A DNA stretch of 23,147 bases from a virus: positions 1 through 23,147 of IMG/VR virus record IMGVR_UViG_3300048918_000109. One strand, given 5' to 3'. Numbering within the stretch: position 1 is the first letter of the stretch; each line of letters begins with the position of its first letter. Positions 5,871 to 12,225 of the stretch are shown here, one piece after another. The notes below the pieces were generated by a model. That model saw only the letters and a program-made list of their open reading frames with translations. It was not told the origin of the DNA and searched no databases. The position numbers and the translations under genes were made by a program.

Positions 5871-5975
5871 ATGAACCCAGTTGTAGCGTGGTGGCTCTGG
5901 TGGAGCACGATGCACCTCGGCGCATCCAAGGTATGCATGGACATTGCCGAGCAGATGGAAGGCGACGATGAATAA
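5871..5975 (+). CDS. Tiny tryptophan-rich protein (34 aa)
   Basis: The ATG at 5871 has AAGGTG 6 nt upstream. The 34-residue product begins MNPVVAWWLWWSTMHLG and ends with an acidic tail (EGDDE). The N-terminal half is hydrophobic and aromatic and could sit in a membrane interface. The last codons overlap the start of the next gene and carry its ribosome binding site (GGAAGG), which supports a coupled pair. Function unknown. Confidence 0.5.
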   Translation: MNPVVAWWLWWSTMHLGASKVCMDIAEQMEGDDE

Positions 5976-6192
5976 GCTGACGACGATGACGTTCGACAAG
6001 ATGGTCGAGCACGGCAAAGCCAGCGGCGCACCGCTTTACAACGGTATGGCGTGGTCATTTACCTGGCTGGGCCATCCGGTGACGCATGAAAACGACCAGT
6101 GCTATCTCGTCGGCAAAGACGCAGTCCGACTCACGCCCGCCAACTTCATCATCGCATCCGAGAACGGAAACATCGTCTCCATGGCGCAGTGA
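5968..6192 (+). CDS. Small phage protein of unknown function (74 aa)
   Basis: The ATG at 5968 is chosen over earlier in-frame starts because GGAAGG lies 5 nt upstream and it overlaps the preceding small gene. The 74-residue product (MNKLTTMTFDKMVEHGKASG at the start) has a C-terminal beta-like portion, CYLVGKDAVRL. No transmembrane segment or known domain is seen. It belongs to the cluster of small unknown genes that follows the late leader. Confidence 0.65.
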   Translation: MNKLTTMTFDKMVEHGKASGAPLYNGMAWSFTWLGHPVTHENDQCYLVGKDAVRLTPANFIIASENGNIVSMAQ

Positions 6193-6199
6193 GTGGGCC

Positions 6200-6310
6200 G
6201 TGTACGCTTTTCCTGCGCTGTTCGGGAAAACCGTACGGAGCCTAAAACCCGTACACGAAATTCCGATAAATCCGGAAGAATGGCTCTGGCTAAGGCTTTT
6301 GGGGCGATAG
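6200..6310 (+). CDS. Possible tiny protein (36 aa)
   Basis: A 36-codon frame starts at GTG 6200, 8 nt after the previous stop, reading MYAFPALFGKTVRSLKPVHE and continuing with PEEWLWLRLLGR. The ribosome binding site is poor (GAGTGGG). The composition is protein-like and the frame fills most of the 137-nt gap before the gene at 6330, but evidence is thin. Confidence 0.35.
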   Translation: MYAFPALFGKTVRSLKPVHEIPINPEEWLWLRLLGR

Positions 6311-6329
6311 TTCTGATGGAGTAGGAATA

Positions 6330-6635
6330 ATGAAGACGTTCCCGATCCATGAAGCGAGTATCAAGCGAGCGCGAGAGCAGCATTTCCAGTCGCCGCTGGT
6401 CGTTTCGTTCGATCTGGTGAGGCGCCACGAAGAACAGGCGTATGCCAACCACGCTCAGACAGTTGAGCGGCTCGCCGAACGCGGCGGGTTGACGTGGCTG
6501 GAATTGCTCGCAGTTCTCGTCGATAAGCGATGGTCTAGCGAATACATTGGCCGCTTCAAGGGCGCGACAGAAGCGGAAGTCTTTCGCGTCGTGTCGAACG
6601 TACTGATGCACGAATTCAGTAAGGCATACGCTTAA
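6330..6635 (+). CDS. Small helical phage protein (101 aa)
   Basis: The ATG at 6330 follows GGAG and AGGA in the segment TGGAGTAGGAATA. The 101-residue product is predominantly helical and charged (RRHEEQAYANHAQTVERLAE, then LTWLELLAVLVDKRW). A likely helix-turn-helix-like C-terminal half (SSEYIGRFKGATEAEVFRVV) can be imagined but is not a clear motif match. Function unknown. A gene-free stretch of about 120 nt follows, before the tRNA. Confidence 0.65.
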   Translation: MKTFPIHEASIKRAREQHFQSPLVVSFDLVRRHEEQAYANHAQTVERLAERGGLTWLELLAVLVDKRWSSEYIGRFKGATEAEVFRVVSNVLMHEFSKAYA

Positions 6636-6715
6636 ACGGTAACAACGCTGTTCCCCTGCGCGTGATTGGGCGGTGTCCCGGCGCGTTTGGGTGATTGGCA
6701 CAAATCGGCTGCAAA

Positions 6716-6751
6716 GATAGAGCAGCGCCAGAACTCGTAACTGGCGACAAG
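6716..6751 (+). other. tRNA-Thr(CGT)-like remnant
   Basis: AGAGCAGCG followed by a hairpin CGCCAG (6726-6731)/CTGGCG (6741-6746) with loop AACTCGTAA resembles the D-arm 3' side and anticodon arm of bacterial tRNA-Thr(CGT), which has GAGCAGCGC and TTCGTAA at the same places. The loop is 9 nt instead of 7, and no T-arm or acceptor 3' strand follows before the next tRNA. It is therefore a decayed copy, a non-canonical structure, or coincidence. Confidence 0.35.
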
Positions 6752-6756
6752 TCTAT

Positions 6757-6832
6757 TGACCGTAACGCACAACGGTGTGCGGCCGGACTGTTAATCCGTG
6801 TGAGGCAGGTTCGATCCCTGCATGGTCAGCCA
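6757..6832 (+). tRNA. tRNA-Asn (anticodon GTT)
   Basis: A full cloverleaf of 73 nt plus encoded CCA can be drawn. The acceptor TGACCGT pairs with ATGGTCA (one G-U). The D-stem is CGCA/TGCG. The anticodon arm has loop CTGTTAA with GTT at the anticodon position and four paired bases plus a terminal C-U mismatch. The variable loop is 5 nt, and the T-arm is GCAGG-TTCGATC-CCTGC. Discriminator base G fits tRNA-Asn. A terminator follows 10 nt later. The gene lies within the co-directional late region, so it is probably processed from the late transcript. Confidence 0.88.
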
Positions 6833-6842
6833 GCATCAACCC

Positions 6843-6878
6843 AAGCCCGCAAGGTTCGTCCTGCGGGCTTTTTCTTTT
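6843..6878 (+). terminator. Intrinsic terminator after the tRNA
   Basis: AAGCCCGCA (6843-6851) pairs perfectly with TGCGGGCTT (6862-6870) across a 10-nt loop, followed by TTTTTCTTTT. It would end the tRNA transcript in the absence of antitermination. The ATG of the next small gene is 21 nt further on. Confidence 0.85.
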
Positions 6879-6898
6879 GCTCCACAGGAGAAAGCGCA

Positions 6899-7045
6899 AT
6901 GAAGAACAAAACGAAATGGTGGCGTCAACAGCCGAAAGCGGCAGAAGGCCAGCCGTCGAACCGGAATGTCTATAAGGGTACGCCGAACTTCCGTGAGTGG
7001 CACAACCCCAGCCGGTTGCTGATGAGCCTGTTCGCACGAGTCTAA
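6899..7045 (+). CDS. Small basic phage protein (48 aa)
   Basis: The ATG at 6899 has CAGGAGAAAG upstream, a strong ribosome binding site. The 48-residue product is basic and polar at the start (MKNKTKWWRQQPKAAEGQPS) and ends with a short hydrophobic helix (NPSRLLMSLFARV). No domain is recognised. It stands alone between two terminators (6843-6878 and 7321-7347), with a gene-free stretch of 312 nt after it. Confidence 0.55.
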   Translation: MKNKTKWWRQQPKAAEGQPSNRNVYKGTPNFREWHNPSRLLMSLFARV

Positions 7046-7203
7046 TTCGTTGTGGAGCAGCGATTCGCGTGGCCCGCGCGTTAAATGGGCTCCTTCATTT
7101 ATGCTGCCCGGTCCGAACTGGCTTGGGTAAAGAGTACGGCGCACAGAACCTTCCAGGAGGGCCGCCGTTAAATCGCACGTAGCAGCCTACCAAGGCGGCA
7201 TAA

Positions 7204-7309
7204 ACGAAGGTGAAATTGAGCGACGCGCGGTCCGATAGGACGCCACTGCGCCATGCGGTCGTAGAGAGTAGCTTTCACCCTGTCTCCTCAGCGTCGAATC
7301 CCCCTTCGT
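7204..7309 (+). ncRNA. Candidate structured RNA ending near a terminator
   Basis: GGTGAAA (7209-7215) pairs exactly with TTTCACC (7273-7279). Inside lie a GTCC-GATA-GGAC hairpin (about 7230-7241) and ACTGC/GCGGT with a 5-nt loop (7245-7259), forming a three-way junction. An outer pairing, ACGAAGG (7204-7210) with CCTTCGT (7303-7309), partly competes with the first stem, which would allow two alternative folds. The intrinsic terminator begins 12 nt later. It could be a leader controlling the 7358 gene or a free small RNA. It does not fit a tRNA. Confidence 0.35.
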
Positions 7310-7320
7310 CGACACTGATT

Positions 7321-7347
7321 CGCCCGCTGCGTGCGGGCGTTTTTATT
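7321..7347 (+). terminator. Intrinsic terminator just upstream of the 7358 gene
   Basis: CGCCCGC (7321-7327) pairs with GCGGGCG (7333-7339) across a 5-nt loop, followed by TTTTTATT. It ends only 10 nt before the ATG at 7358, so the gene is expressed only if polymerase reads through. This fits attenuation or Q-type antitermination. Confidence 0.85.
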
Positions 7348-7357
7348 GGTGCGACCG

Positions 7358-7753
7358 ATGCCGCGCAGATCCAAGGTCGAGTGGGCCTATATCCCGGTCT
7401 TCCCGATCCCGATCTACGCGGGAAAGTTGCTGGTTTGCTGCGCGCGCGAGGAATGGGCTGGCGTCGCCTTGATGTACGACGGCGACCCCGATACTGAAGG
7501 GTGCAAAGGGCTGGCCATACGGTATCTGAACAGCGAAGGCCGCACGTATGTGATCGGTGTATTTGACGGCGCAGCAGATACGTTCCTGCACGAGCTGGAT
7601 CACACGACGTTTCATATCCTGGGCGATGTAGGAATACCGCTTGAGGACGGTGGCGCGAACGAGGCGCATACATATTTGCTCTCTTGGCTGTTCCGCGAGA
7701 CGTTTCCAGTCTTTCAAGCGGCGACGGCCAAACAATCAAAACTGAGTCGTTAA
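7358..7753 (+). CDS. Putative small zinc metallopeptidase-like phage protein (HExxH)
   Basis: The ATG at 7358 is the first start after the terminator; its ribosome binding site is weak. The 131-residue protein has an N-terminal beta-rich part (WAYIPVFPIPIYAGKLLVCC) and a helix with the motif TFLHELDHTTFHIL, in which H88-E89-x-x-H92 is a classic zinc site. A downstream NEAHTYLL segment offers E112 as a third ligand, as in gluzincin-type enzymes. Comparable small HExxH proteins occur in phage packaging regions, as best recalled, but their substrates are not known. The length is short for a complete peptidase, so activity is not certain. Confidence 0.55.
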   Translation: MPRRSKVEWAYIPVFPIPIYAGKLLVCCAREEWAGVALMYDGDPDTEGCKGLAIRYLNSEGRTYVIGVFDGAADTFLHELDHTTFHILGDVGIPLEDGGANEAHTYLLSWLFRETFPVFQAATAKQSKLSR

Positions 7754-7762
7754 GGGGAAACC

Positions 7763-8929
7763 GTGGATCCAAAGCTTCTCGAATACGCGACGCCTCGCCA
7801 GGCTGAAATCCTGAAGGCCGTTGAGGAGCACGGATCGCAGCGGGCCGCGGCGGAAGCGCTGGGCTTGGCTCATGGCACGGTAGGCGACCTGGTTGCTGCG
7901 GCGAAGAAGAAGGCTGCGCGGGCTGGATATGCGCCCGATCACCTCATGACGCATACAGCCCCCGATGGCTTTTTCATGCGCGGGGTATCGACGCTCATCA
8001 ATAAAGATGGGCAGGTAGTACAGCAGTGGATCAAGAACCAGATTGACCACGATCGGCAGCGCGAGATATTCGAGGCTGCATCTGCGGCATTCTGCGAGAC
8101 GATCCCGCGTGTGCGCCCCCGCCCTGCTCCAGCGCACGGCAATGCTGATCTGTTGAACTGCTTCGTCATCACGGACTTTCACCTCGGGATGCTAAGTCAC
8201 GCCGAAGAGACTGGCGCAGACTGGGACATCAAGATCGCCGAGAACATGATTATTCGGTGGTTCGAGCAAGCAATTGCTCAATCGCCAGATGCTGAGACGG
8301 CAGTTTTCGCGCAGATTTCAGATTTTCTTCATTCGGACTCTGTAGAAGCCCTTACCCCAGCGTCAAAACACGTTTTAGACGTGGATACGCGCTTCCATAA
8401 GATCGTCAGGACGGCAATCCGCATCCTGCGCACGGTCATTGACATGTTGCTCGTGAAGCACAAGCGAGTGCATATCGTAATGGCGGATGCGAATCACGAC
8501 CCGGTTAGCCAAATCTGGATGCGTGAGTGGTTTTCCGCTCTGTACGAGAACGAACCGCGGATCACGGTCGATCGCAGCCCGTCGCCCTACAACGCATACG
8601 AGTTCGGCAAGGTGGCGCTGTTCTTCCATCACGGCCATAAGCGCAAGGTGACGAATGTTGCCGAGGTGTTCGCGGCTCAGTTCCGTGAAATCTTCGGGCG
8701 CACGAAATACGCGTACGCGCACACAGGACACCTTCACAGCATCGACGTGAAGGAAAACAACCTGATGGTTGTCGAGCAGCACCGCACGCTGGCGGCACCC
8801 GATGCTTACGCAGCGCGTGGTGGATGGCTCTCCGGGCGCGATGCCCAGACGATCACGTATCACCGCGAATATGGTGAAGTCTCGCGCGTGCGGATCAACA
8901 GCAACATGCTTCTGCAGGCCGCAGCATGA
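7763..8929 (+). CDS. HTH-containing metallophosphoesterase
   Basis: The GTG at 7763 follows AAGGGGAAA. The 388-residue protein has an N-terminal helix-turn-helix (about residues 10-48, PRQAEILKAVEEHGSQRAAA and ALGLAHGTVGDLV), which suggests DNA binding. From about residue 130 it has calcineurin-like phosphoesterase motifs in order: DFH (138-140), SDFLHSD (186-192) in place of the usual GDxxD, ANHD (243-246) in place of GNHD, HHGH (289-292) and GHLH (322-325). The metal-ligand residues are thus largely kept. Family members hydrolyse phosphodiesters, often in DNA (SbcD/Mre11-like). A role in DNA processing before or during packaging is inferred from its place upstream of terminase. It ends in an ATGA overlap with a tiny frame. 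Confidence 0.8.
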   Translation: MDPKLLEYATPRQAEILKAVEEHGSQRAAAEALGLAHGTVGDLVAAAKKKAARAGYAPDHLMTHTAPDGFFMRGVSTLINKDGQVVQQWIKNQIDHDRQREIFEAASAAFCETIPRVRPRPAPAHGNADLLNCFVITDFHLGMLSHAEETGADWDIKIAENMIIRWFEQAIAQSPDAETAVFAQISDFLHSDSVEALTPASKHVLDVDTRFHKIVRTAIRILRTVIDMLLVKHKRVHIVMADANHDPVSQIWMREWFSALYENEPRITVDRSPSPYNAYEFGKVALFFHHGHKRKVTNVAEVFAAQFREIFGRTKYAYAHTGHLHSIDVKENNLMVVEQHRTLAAPDAYAARGGWLSGRDAQTITYHREYGEVSRVRINSNMLLQAAA

Positions 8930-9003
8930 TCACCCCCGACACCCTACTCCTCGCTTACACGATATTTGTCGCGGCTTGCGTGGTTGTGGCGGGGAGAGGG
9001 TGA
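8926..9003 (+). CDS. Possible 25-aa single-span membrane peptide
   Basis: An ATG overlapping the stop of the metallophosphoesterase gene opens a 25-codon frame reading MITPDTLLLAYTIFVAACVV and ending VAGRG. It is almost entirely one hydrophobic helix. The only supports are the ATGA coupling and the composition; it could be a chance frame. Confidence 0.35.
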   Translation: MITPDTLLLAYTIFVAACVVVAGRG

Positions 9004-9027
9004 GAGACAAACCAAACTGAGTAAATA

Positions 9028-9504
9028 ATGGCTATTCCACAGCAACCTCCGCAGAACTCGGCCGGCATGCCGCAGGTAGCCAATCAGAATGTCGGCTCGA
9101 ATGGCTTGGTGATTCCCGCTTCGGTGGGGTCTGCATACGTTTCGGCGACGCTGAACTCAGCAAGCGGAACGACTTCGACCAACCTGATCACAGGTGCGCC
9201 GGGGTACTACATCGCACAGATCGGGTTCCAGTGCGATCCGACTGCAACGATGTCCGCGGGTGGCATGGAGACGGTCACATTCACGGATTCCGTCTCGGGA
9301 ACGGTCGCTCAGTTCCGCATCTACATTCCTGCATCAGCCGCCGCGCCTACGGTTCCAACGATCATCCGGCAGACCAACGAAGGCCCGTTCGTGTGGAACA
9401 ACAAGACCGCCAACAGCGTCCTGTCAGTCTCGCTGGGTACGGCACTCACCGCCGGGACGATCCGCGTGTTTGTGCGGTATGGAATCTGCAATTACGTGGG
9501 CTAG
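9028..9504 (+). CDS. Probable virion-associated beta-rich protein (158 aa)
   Basis: The ATG at 9028 lacks a clear ribosome binding site. The 158-residue product is rich in S, T, A, G and V, with few charged residues, the profile of phage decoration, fibre or adaptor proteins. Strand-like segments alternate through the protein (SAYVSATLNSASGTTSTNLI, then TVAQFRIYIPASA and GTIRVFVRYGICNYVG). A similar small protein is encoded at 21045. No family is recognised with confidence, and its position before the terminase is unusual for a virion protein. Confidence 0.65.
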   Translation: MAIPQQPPQNSAGMPQVANQNVGSNGLVIPASVGSAYVSATLNSASGTTSTNLITGAPGYYIAQIGFQCDPTATMSAGGMETVTFTDSVSGTVAQFRIYIPASAAAPTVPTIIRQTNEGPFVWNNKTANSVLSVSLGTALTAGTIRVFVRYGICNYVG

Positions 9505-9547
9505 TTGAGTAATTTCTCCTCGGGGCTCGCGCCTCTATAAGCAAGAG

Positions 9548-10204
9548 ATGCGAACCAAAAATCCAGCGGCTGAGTTAAAACCTTTCGCTCAGCGCCCTCG
9601 CCCGCCTGAATCGTTGTTTACCGCAGAGAACTGGTTTCGTCGATTTGTGCCCGCCGATGGCGTCGCCGAATGGGTTCATCAGGCCTTACTGAGCGAGCAT
9701 TCGCCGCTCTATAACGCCGATCACTTCCATCTCAAAGACGCCGATGTCGAGTTTCTCTGGGCGGCGCAAGAAAATAGCAAGCAGATGCGCCGGGTAGTCG
9801 GCCAGTGCGAGGAAGTGACGTTTCGCGCCGGGGCTTGGCAGAAAGGACGGCAAGAGCAGCAAATGCACGAGTGGTTCGGACGAGTTCCGGCCTACCTCAT
9901 CACGCTCGACGCCATGTACGCCAATGAGTGCTCGGACGTCGAGTGGTGTGCGCTGGTTGAGCACGAGCTTTATCACATAGCGCAGAAATCCGATGAGTTC
10001 GGTGCGCCAGCATTCACGAAAGACGGCTTGCCGAAGCTGGGCATCCGATCGCACGACGTGGAAGAGTTCGTCGGGATTGTTCGGCGCTACGGCATAGGAG
10101 CCGGCGAAACGGCCAAGCTGATTGAGGCGTCGCGCCGCGCTCCCGAGATCGGCCAACTGAACATAGCGCAGGCTTGCGGCACATGCATGCTCCGGGCGGC
10201 GTAA
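9548..10204 (+). CDS. Putative phage metallopeptidase (PhageMetallopep-like)
   Basis: The ATG at 9548 follows AAGAG. The 218-residue protein carries VEHELYHIAQ, giving a zinc site H139-E140-x-x-H143, and HDVEEF at 159-164, where E162 or E163 can be the third ligand. The fold and motif spacing match the 'putative phage metallopeptidase' family (PF18894, from memory), found next to terminase genes. The N-terminus (residues 1-60) is proline-rich and then helical. Substrate unknown; roles in head maturation or host protein cleavage are both possible. It is the second HExxH protein in this 3-kb region. Confidence 0.75.
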   Translation: MRTKNPAAELKPFAQRPRPPESLFTAENWFRRFVPADGVAEWVHQALLSEHSPLYNADHFHLKDADVEFLWAAQENSKQMRRVVGQCEEVTFRAGAWQKGRQEQQMHEWFGRVPAYLITLDAMYANECSDVEWCALVEHELYHIAQKSDEFGAPAFTKDGLPKLGIRSHDVEEFVGIVRRYGIGAGETAKLIEASRRAPEIGQLNIAQACGTCMLRAA

Positions 10205-10235
10205 ATATTACCCGCGCATTACAGAGAATTGAAAA

Positions 10236-10733
10236 ATGGCAGCGCTCACAGATGACGTGAAAGCGTTCGTCGTGCAAGCGCTGGCGTGCTTTGACACTCC
10301 CACGCAGGTAGCGAACGCGGTAAATGAAGAGTTCGGGTTAGAAATTACCCGGATGCAGGTGTCGACTTACGACCCGACGAAGTTCATGGGGCGCAACCTC
10401 AGCAAGAAGTGGCGCGAGATTTTCGAGGCGACGCGGAAGGCGTTCCTTGAGGATCAGGCTTCTATCCCGATTGCTAATCAGAACTTCCGGCTGCGTGCGC
10501 TCAACAATCTTTACCAGAACGCCGCAACTCGCGGCAATGCCGCCCTCGCCGCTCAATTGCTCGAGCAGGCGGCGAAGGAATCGGGCGGCTCATTTACAAA
10601 TCGTCGCGAGATGACTGGCAAGGATGGCGCTCCACTGATCCCAACAAAGAGCGCCCAGGAAATGACGGATGACGAACTCGCCGCCTACATTGGAGCAAGC
10701 GGCGCAAGAACTATGGATTCGCCGCAGGGCTAG
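10236..10733 (+). CDS. Terminase small subunit (DUF2280-like)
   Basis: The 165-residue protein opens with MAALTDDVKAFVVQALACFD followed by TPTQVANAVNEEFGLEITRM, a helix-turn-helix typical of DUF2280 small terminases. The segment DPTKFMGRNLSKKWREIFEA and the helical oligomerisation region follow. It should bind the packaging site and regulate the large subunit. Its last 65 nt overlap the large-subunit gene in another frame, a usual coupling for the pair. The ribosome binding site is weak (AGAG). Confidence 0.85.
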   Translation: MAALTDDVKAFVVQALACFDTPTQVANAVNEEFGLEITRMQVSTYDPTKFMGRNLSKKWREIFEATRKAFLEDQASIPIANQNFRLRALNNLYQNAATRGNAALAAQLLEQAAKESGGSFTNRREMTGKDGAPLIPTKSAQEMTDDELAAYIGASGARTMDSPQG

Positions 10734-12213
10734 AGAGGACGTTCTCTCCTACGCCCAAGCTATTGAGATACCGGGCAAACCTGCCGGCGAAGATCCCGAC
10801 ACGGAGTTTTTCCAGCCCATCGAATCGACGATGGCGCAGCACCACCGCCTCATTCTTGAGACGATGGAGCGGGTCAGCAAGACGCCGCACGGTCGGGCCA
10901 TGTTCTTCATGCCGCCTGGTAGCGCGAAGTCGACGTATGCGTCTGTCGTGTTTCCCTCGCGCTATCTCGGCGCGGAGAAGAATCGCAAGGTCATCCTCGC
11001 CAGTTATGGCGATGACCTGGCCCGCAAGATGGGGCGCCGCACGCGCTCGATCATCAAGCAGAAACGGTTCAAGGGAATCTTTAACTGCGAGTTGACGACT
11101 GAATCGTCGGCGGCGCAAGAGTTCTCCCTGACGAACGGTAGCGAGTACATCGCGACCGGGATTCTGGGTGGTGTGACGGGTAATCGTGCCAACGGCATCA
11201 TCATTGATGACCCGGTGAAAGGCCGCGAACAAGCCGACTCGCCGACGATCCGCGACAAGACGTGGGATGCGTATAACGACGACCTGAAAACCCGCCTGAT
11301 TCCTGGCGGCTGGGTGGTTATCATCCAGACGCGCTGGCATGAAGACGATCTCGCCGGCCGCATCCTTCCGGAAGACTGGAAGGGCGAATCAGGCCCGATC
11401 CTCTGTCGCGACGGAAACGTCTGGGAAGTCGTCTGTCTGCAGGCGCGGTGCGAAGTCCAGAATGATCCGCTTGGCCGAAAGATTGGCGAATACCTGTGGC
11501 CGCAATGGTTCACGGAAAAGCACTGGGCGCAGTTTCAGGCGAACGTACGGACGTGGGCGTCGCTTTATCAGCAGTTGCCCCGTCCGCTCGAAGGCACGCT
11601 GTTCAAGGTCGAGAACATGCTGGTCGACGGCCAGCCAGTTGCGATGCCCAAGCAATGTGACTACGTCTTCGCCATCTTGGACAGCGCGCTGAAGGCCGGC
11701 GACAAGAACGATGGAACGGCTGTCACCTACTTCGCCCGTAACAGGTATCACGGAACGAAACTGATCATTCTCGATTGGGACATCACCCAGATCGAGAGCG
11801 ACCTTATCGCAGAGTGGTTCCCGTCAATCATGCAGCGGCTTGGCGAACTGGCTCAAATGACGGGTGCGCGGCTCGGCGCAATCGGCAGCTTCGTGGAAGA
11901 CAAGGGGAGCGGTATCACCCTCCTCCAGCGTGCCGCACGCAACGGATGGCCCGCAACAGCAATCGACAGCAAATTGACATCGATGAGCAAGGACGCCCGC
12001 GGTACAGGCGTGTCCGATTTCGTGCATCACGGCGACGTGAAGATCTGCGAGCACGCTTACAACAAGATCGTCGACTACAAGGGTCGAGCGCAAAACCACT
12101 TCCTTAGCCAGTTTTTCGGCTATCGGCTTGGAATTCCAAATCAAGCGGATGACCTGTACGACACGGGCGTCTACGGCATTGCAATTGGCCTCGGAGACTC
12201 CGACGGCATCTGA
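10669..12213 (+). CDS. Terminase large subunit
   Basis: The 514-residue protein starts at the ATG inside the small-subunit gene. The ATPase domain shows Walker A MPPGSAKST (81-89), Walker B IIIDD (157-161) and a motif III-like TRWHEDD (201-207). The C-terminal nuclease domain has an RNase H-like arrangement of acidic residues: D318 in FAILDSA, E390/D391 in FVEDKGSG and the aspartates of ADDLYD near 474-478. It drives DNA translocation into the prohead and cuts the concatemer. Length and motifs indicate a full-length functional protein. The type of packaging (cos or pac) cannot be told from sequence alone. Confidence 0.95.
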   Translation: MTNSPPTLEQAAQELWIRRRAREDVLSYAQAIEIPGKPAGEDPDTEFFQPIESTMAQHHRLILETMERVSKTPHGRAMFFMPPGSAKSTYASVVFPSRYLGAEKNRKVILASYGDDLARKMGRRTRSIIKQKRFKGIFNCELTTESSAAQEFSLTNGSEYIATGILGGVTGNRANGIIIDDPVKGREQADSPTIRDKTWDAYNDDLKTRLIPGGWVVIIQTRWHEDDLAGRILPEDWKGESGPILCRDGNVWEVVCLQARCEVQNDPLGRKIGEYLWPQWFTEKHWAQFQANVRTWASLYQQLPRPLEGTLFKVENMLVDGQPVAMPKQCDYVFAILDSALKAGDKNDGTAVTYFARNRYHGTKLIILDWDITQIESDLIAEWFPSIMQRLGELAQMTGARLGAIGSFVEDKGSGITLLQRAARNGWPATAIDSKLTSMSKDARGTGVSDFVHHGDVKICEHAYNKIVDYKGRAQNHFLSQFFGYRLGIPNQADDLYDTGVYGIAIGLGDSDGI

Positions 12214-12225
12214 TACGACATCTCC

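Larger units (their letters stand above)
7046..7357. other. Gene-free structured stretch
   Basis: No convincing open frame is present in these 312 bases. The stretch holds an inverted repeat GCCGCC (7161-7166)/GGCGGC (7194-7199), a larger foldable element at 7204-7309 and a terminator at 7321-7347, all before the ATG at 7358. Two copies of CGTTAAAT (about 7069 and 7167) are also present. A frame at 7210-7497 crosses the terminator and overlaps the next gene out of frame, and is not accepted. Confidence 0.5.

Noticed and set aside
7210-7497. A 95-codon open frame with GAAGG before a GTG
   Set aside because: It runs through a strong terminator and overlaps the HExxH gene in another frame, and its translation shows no domain-like pattern.
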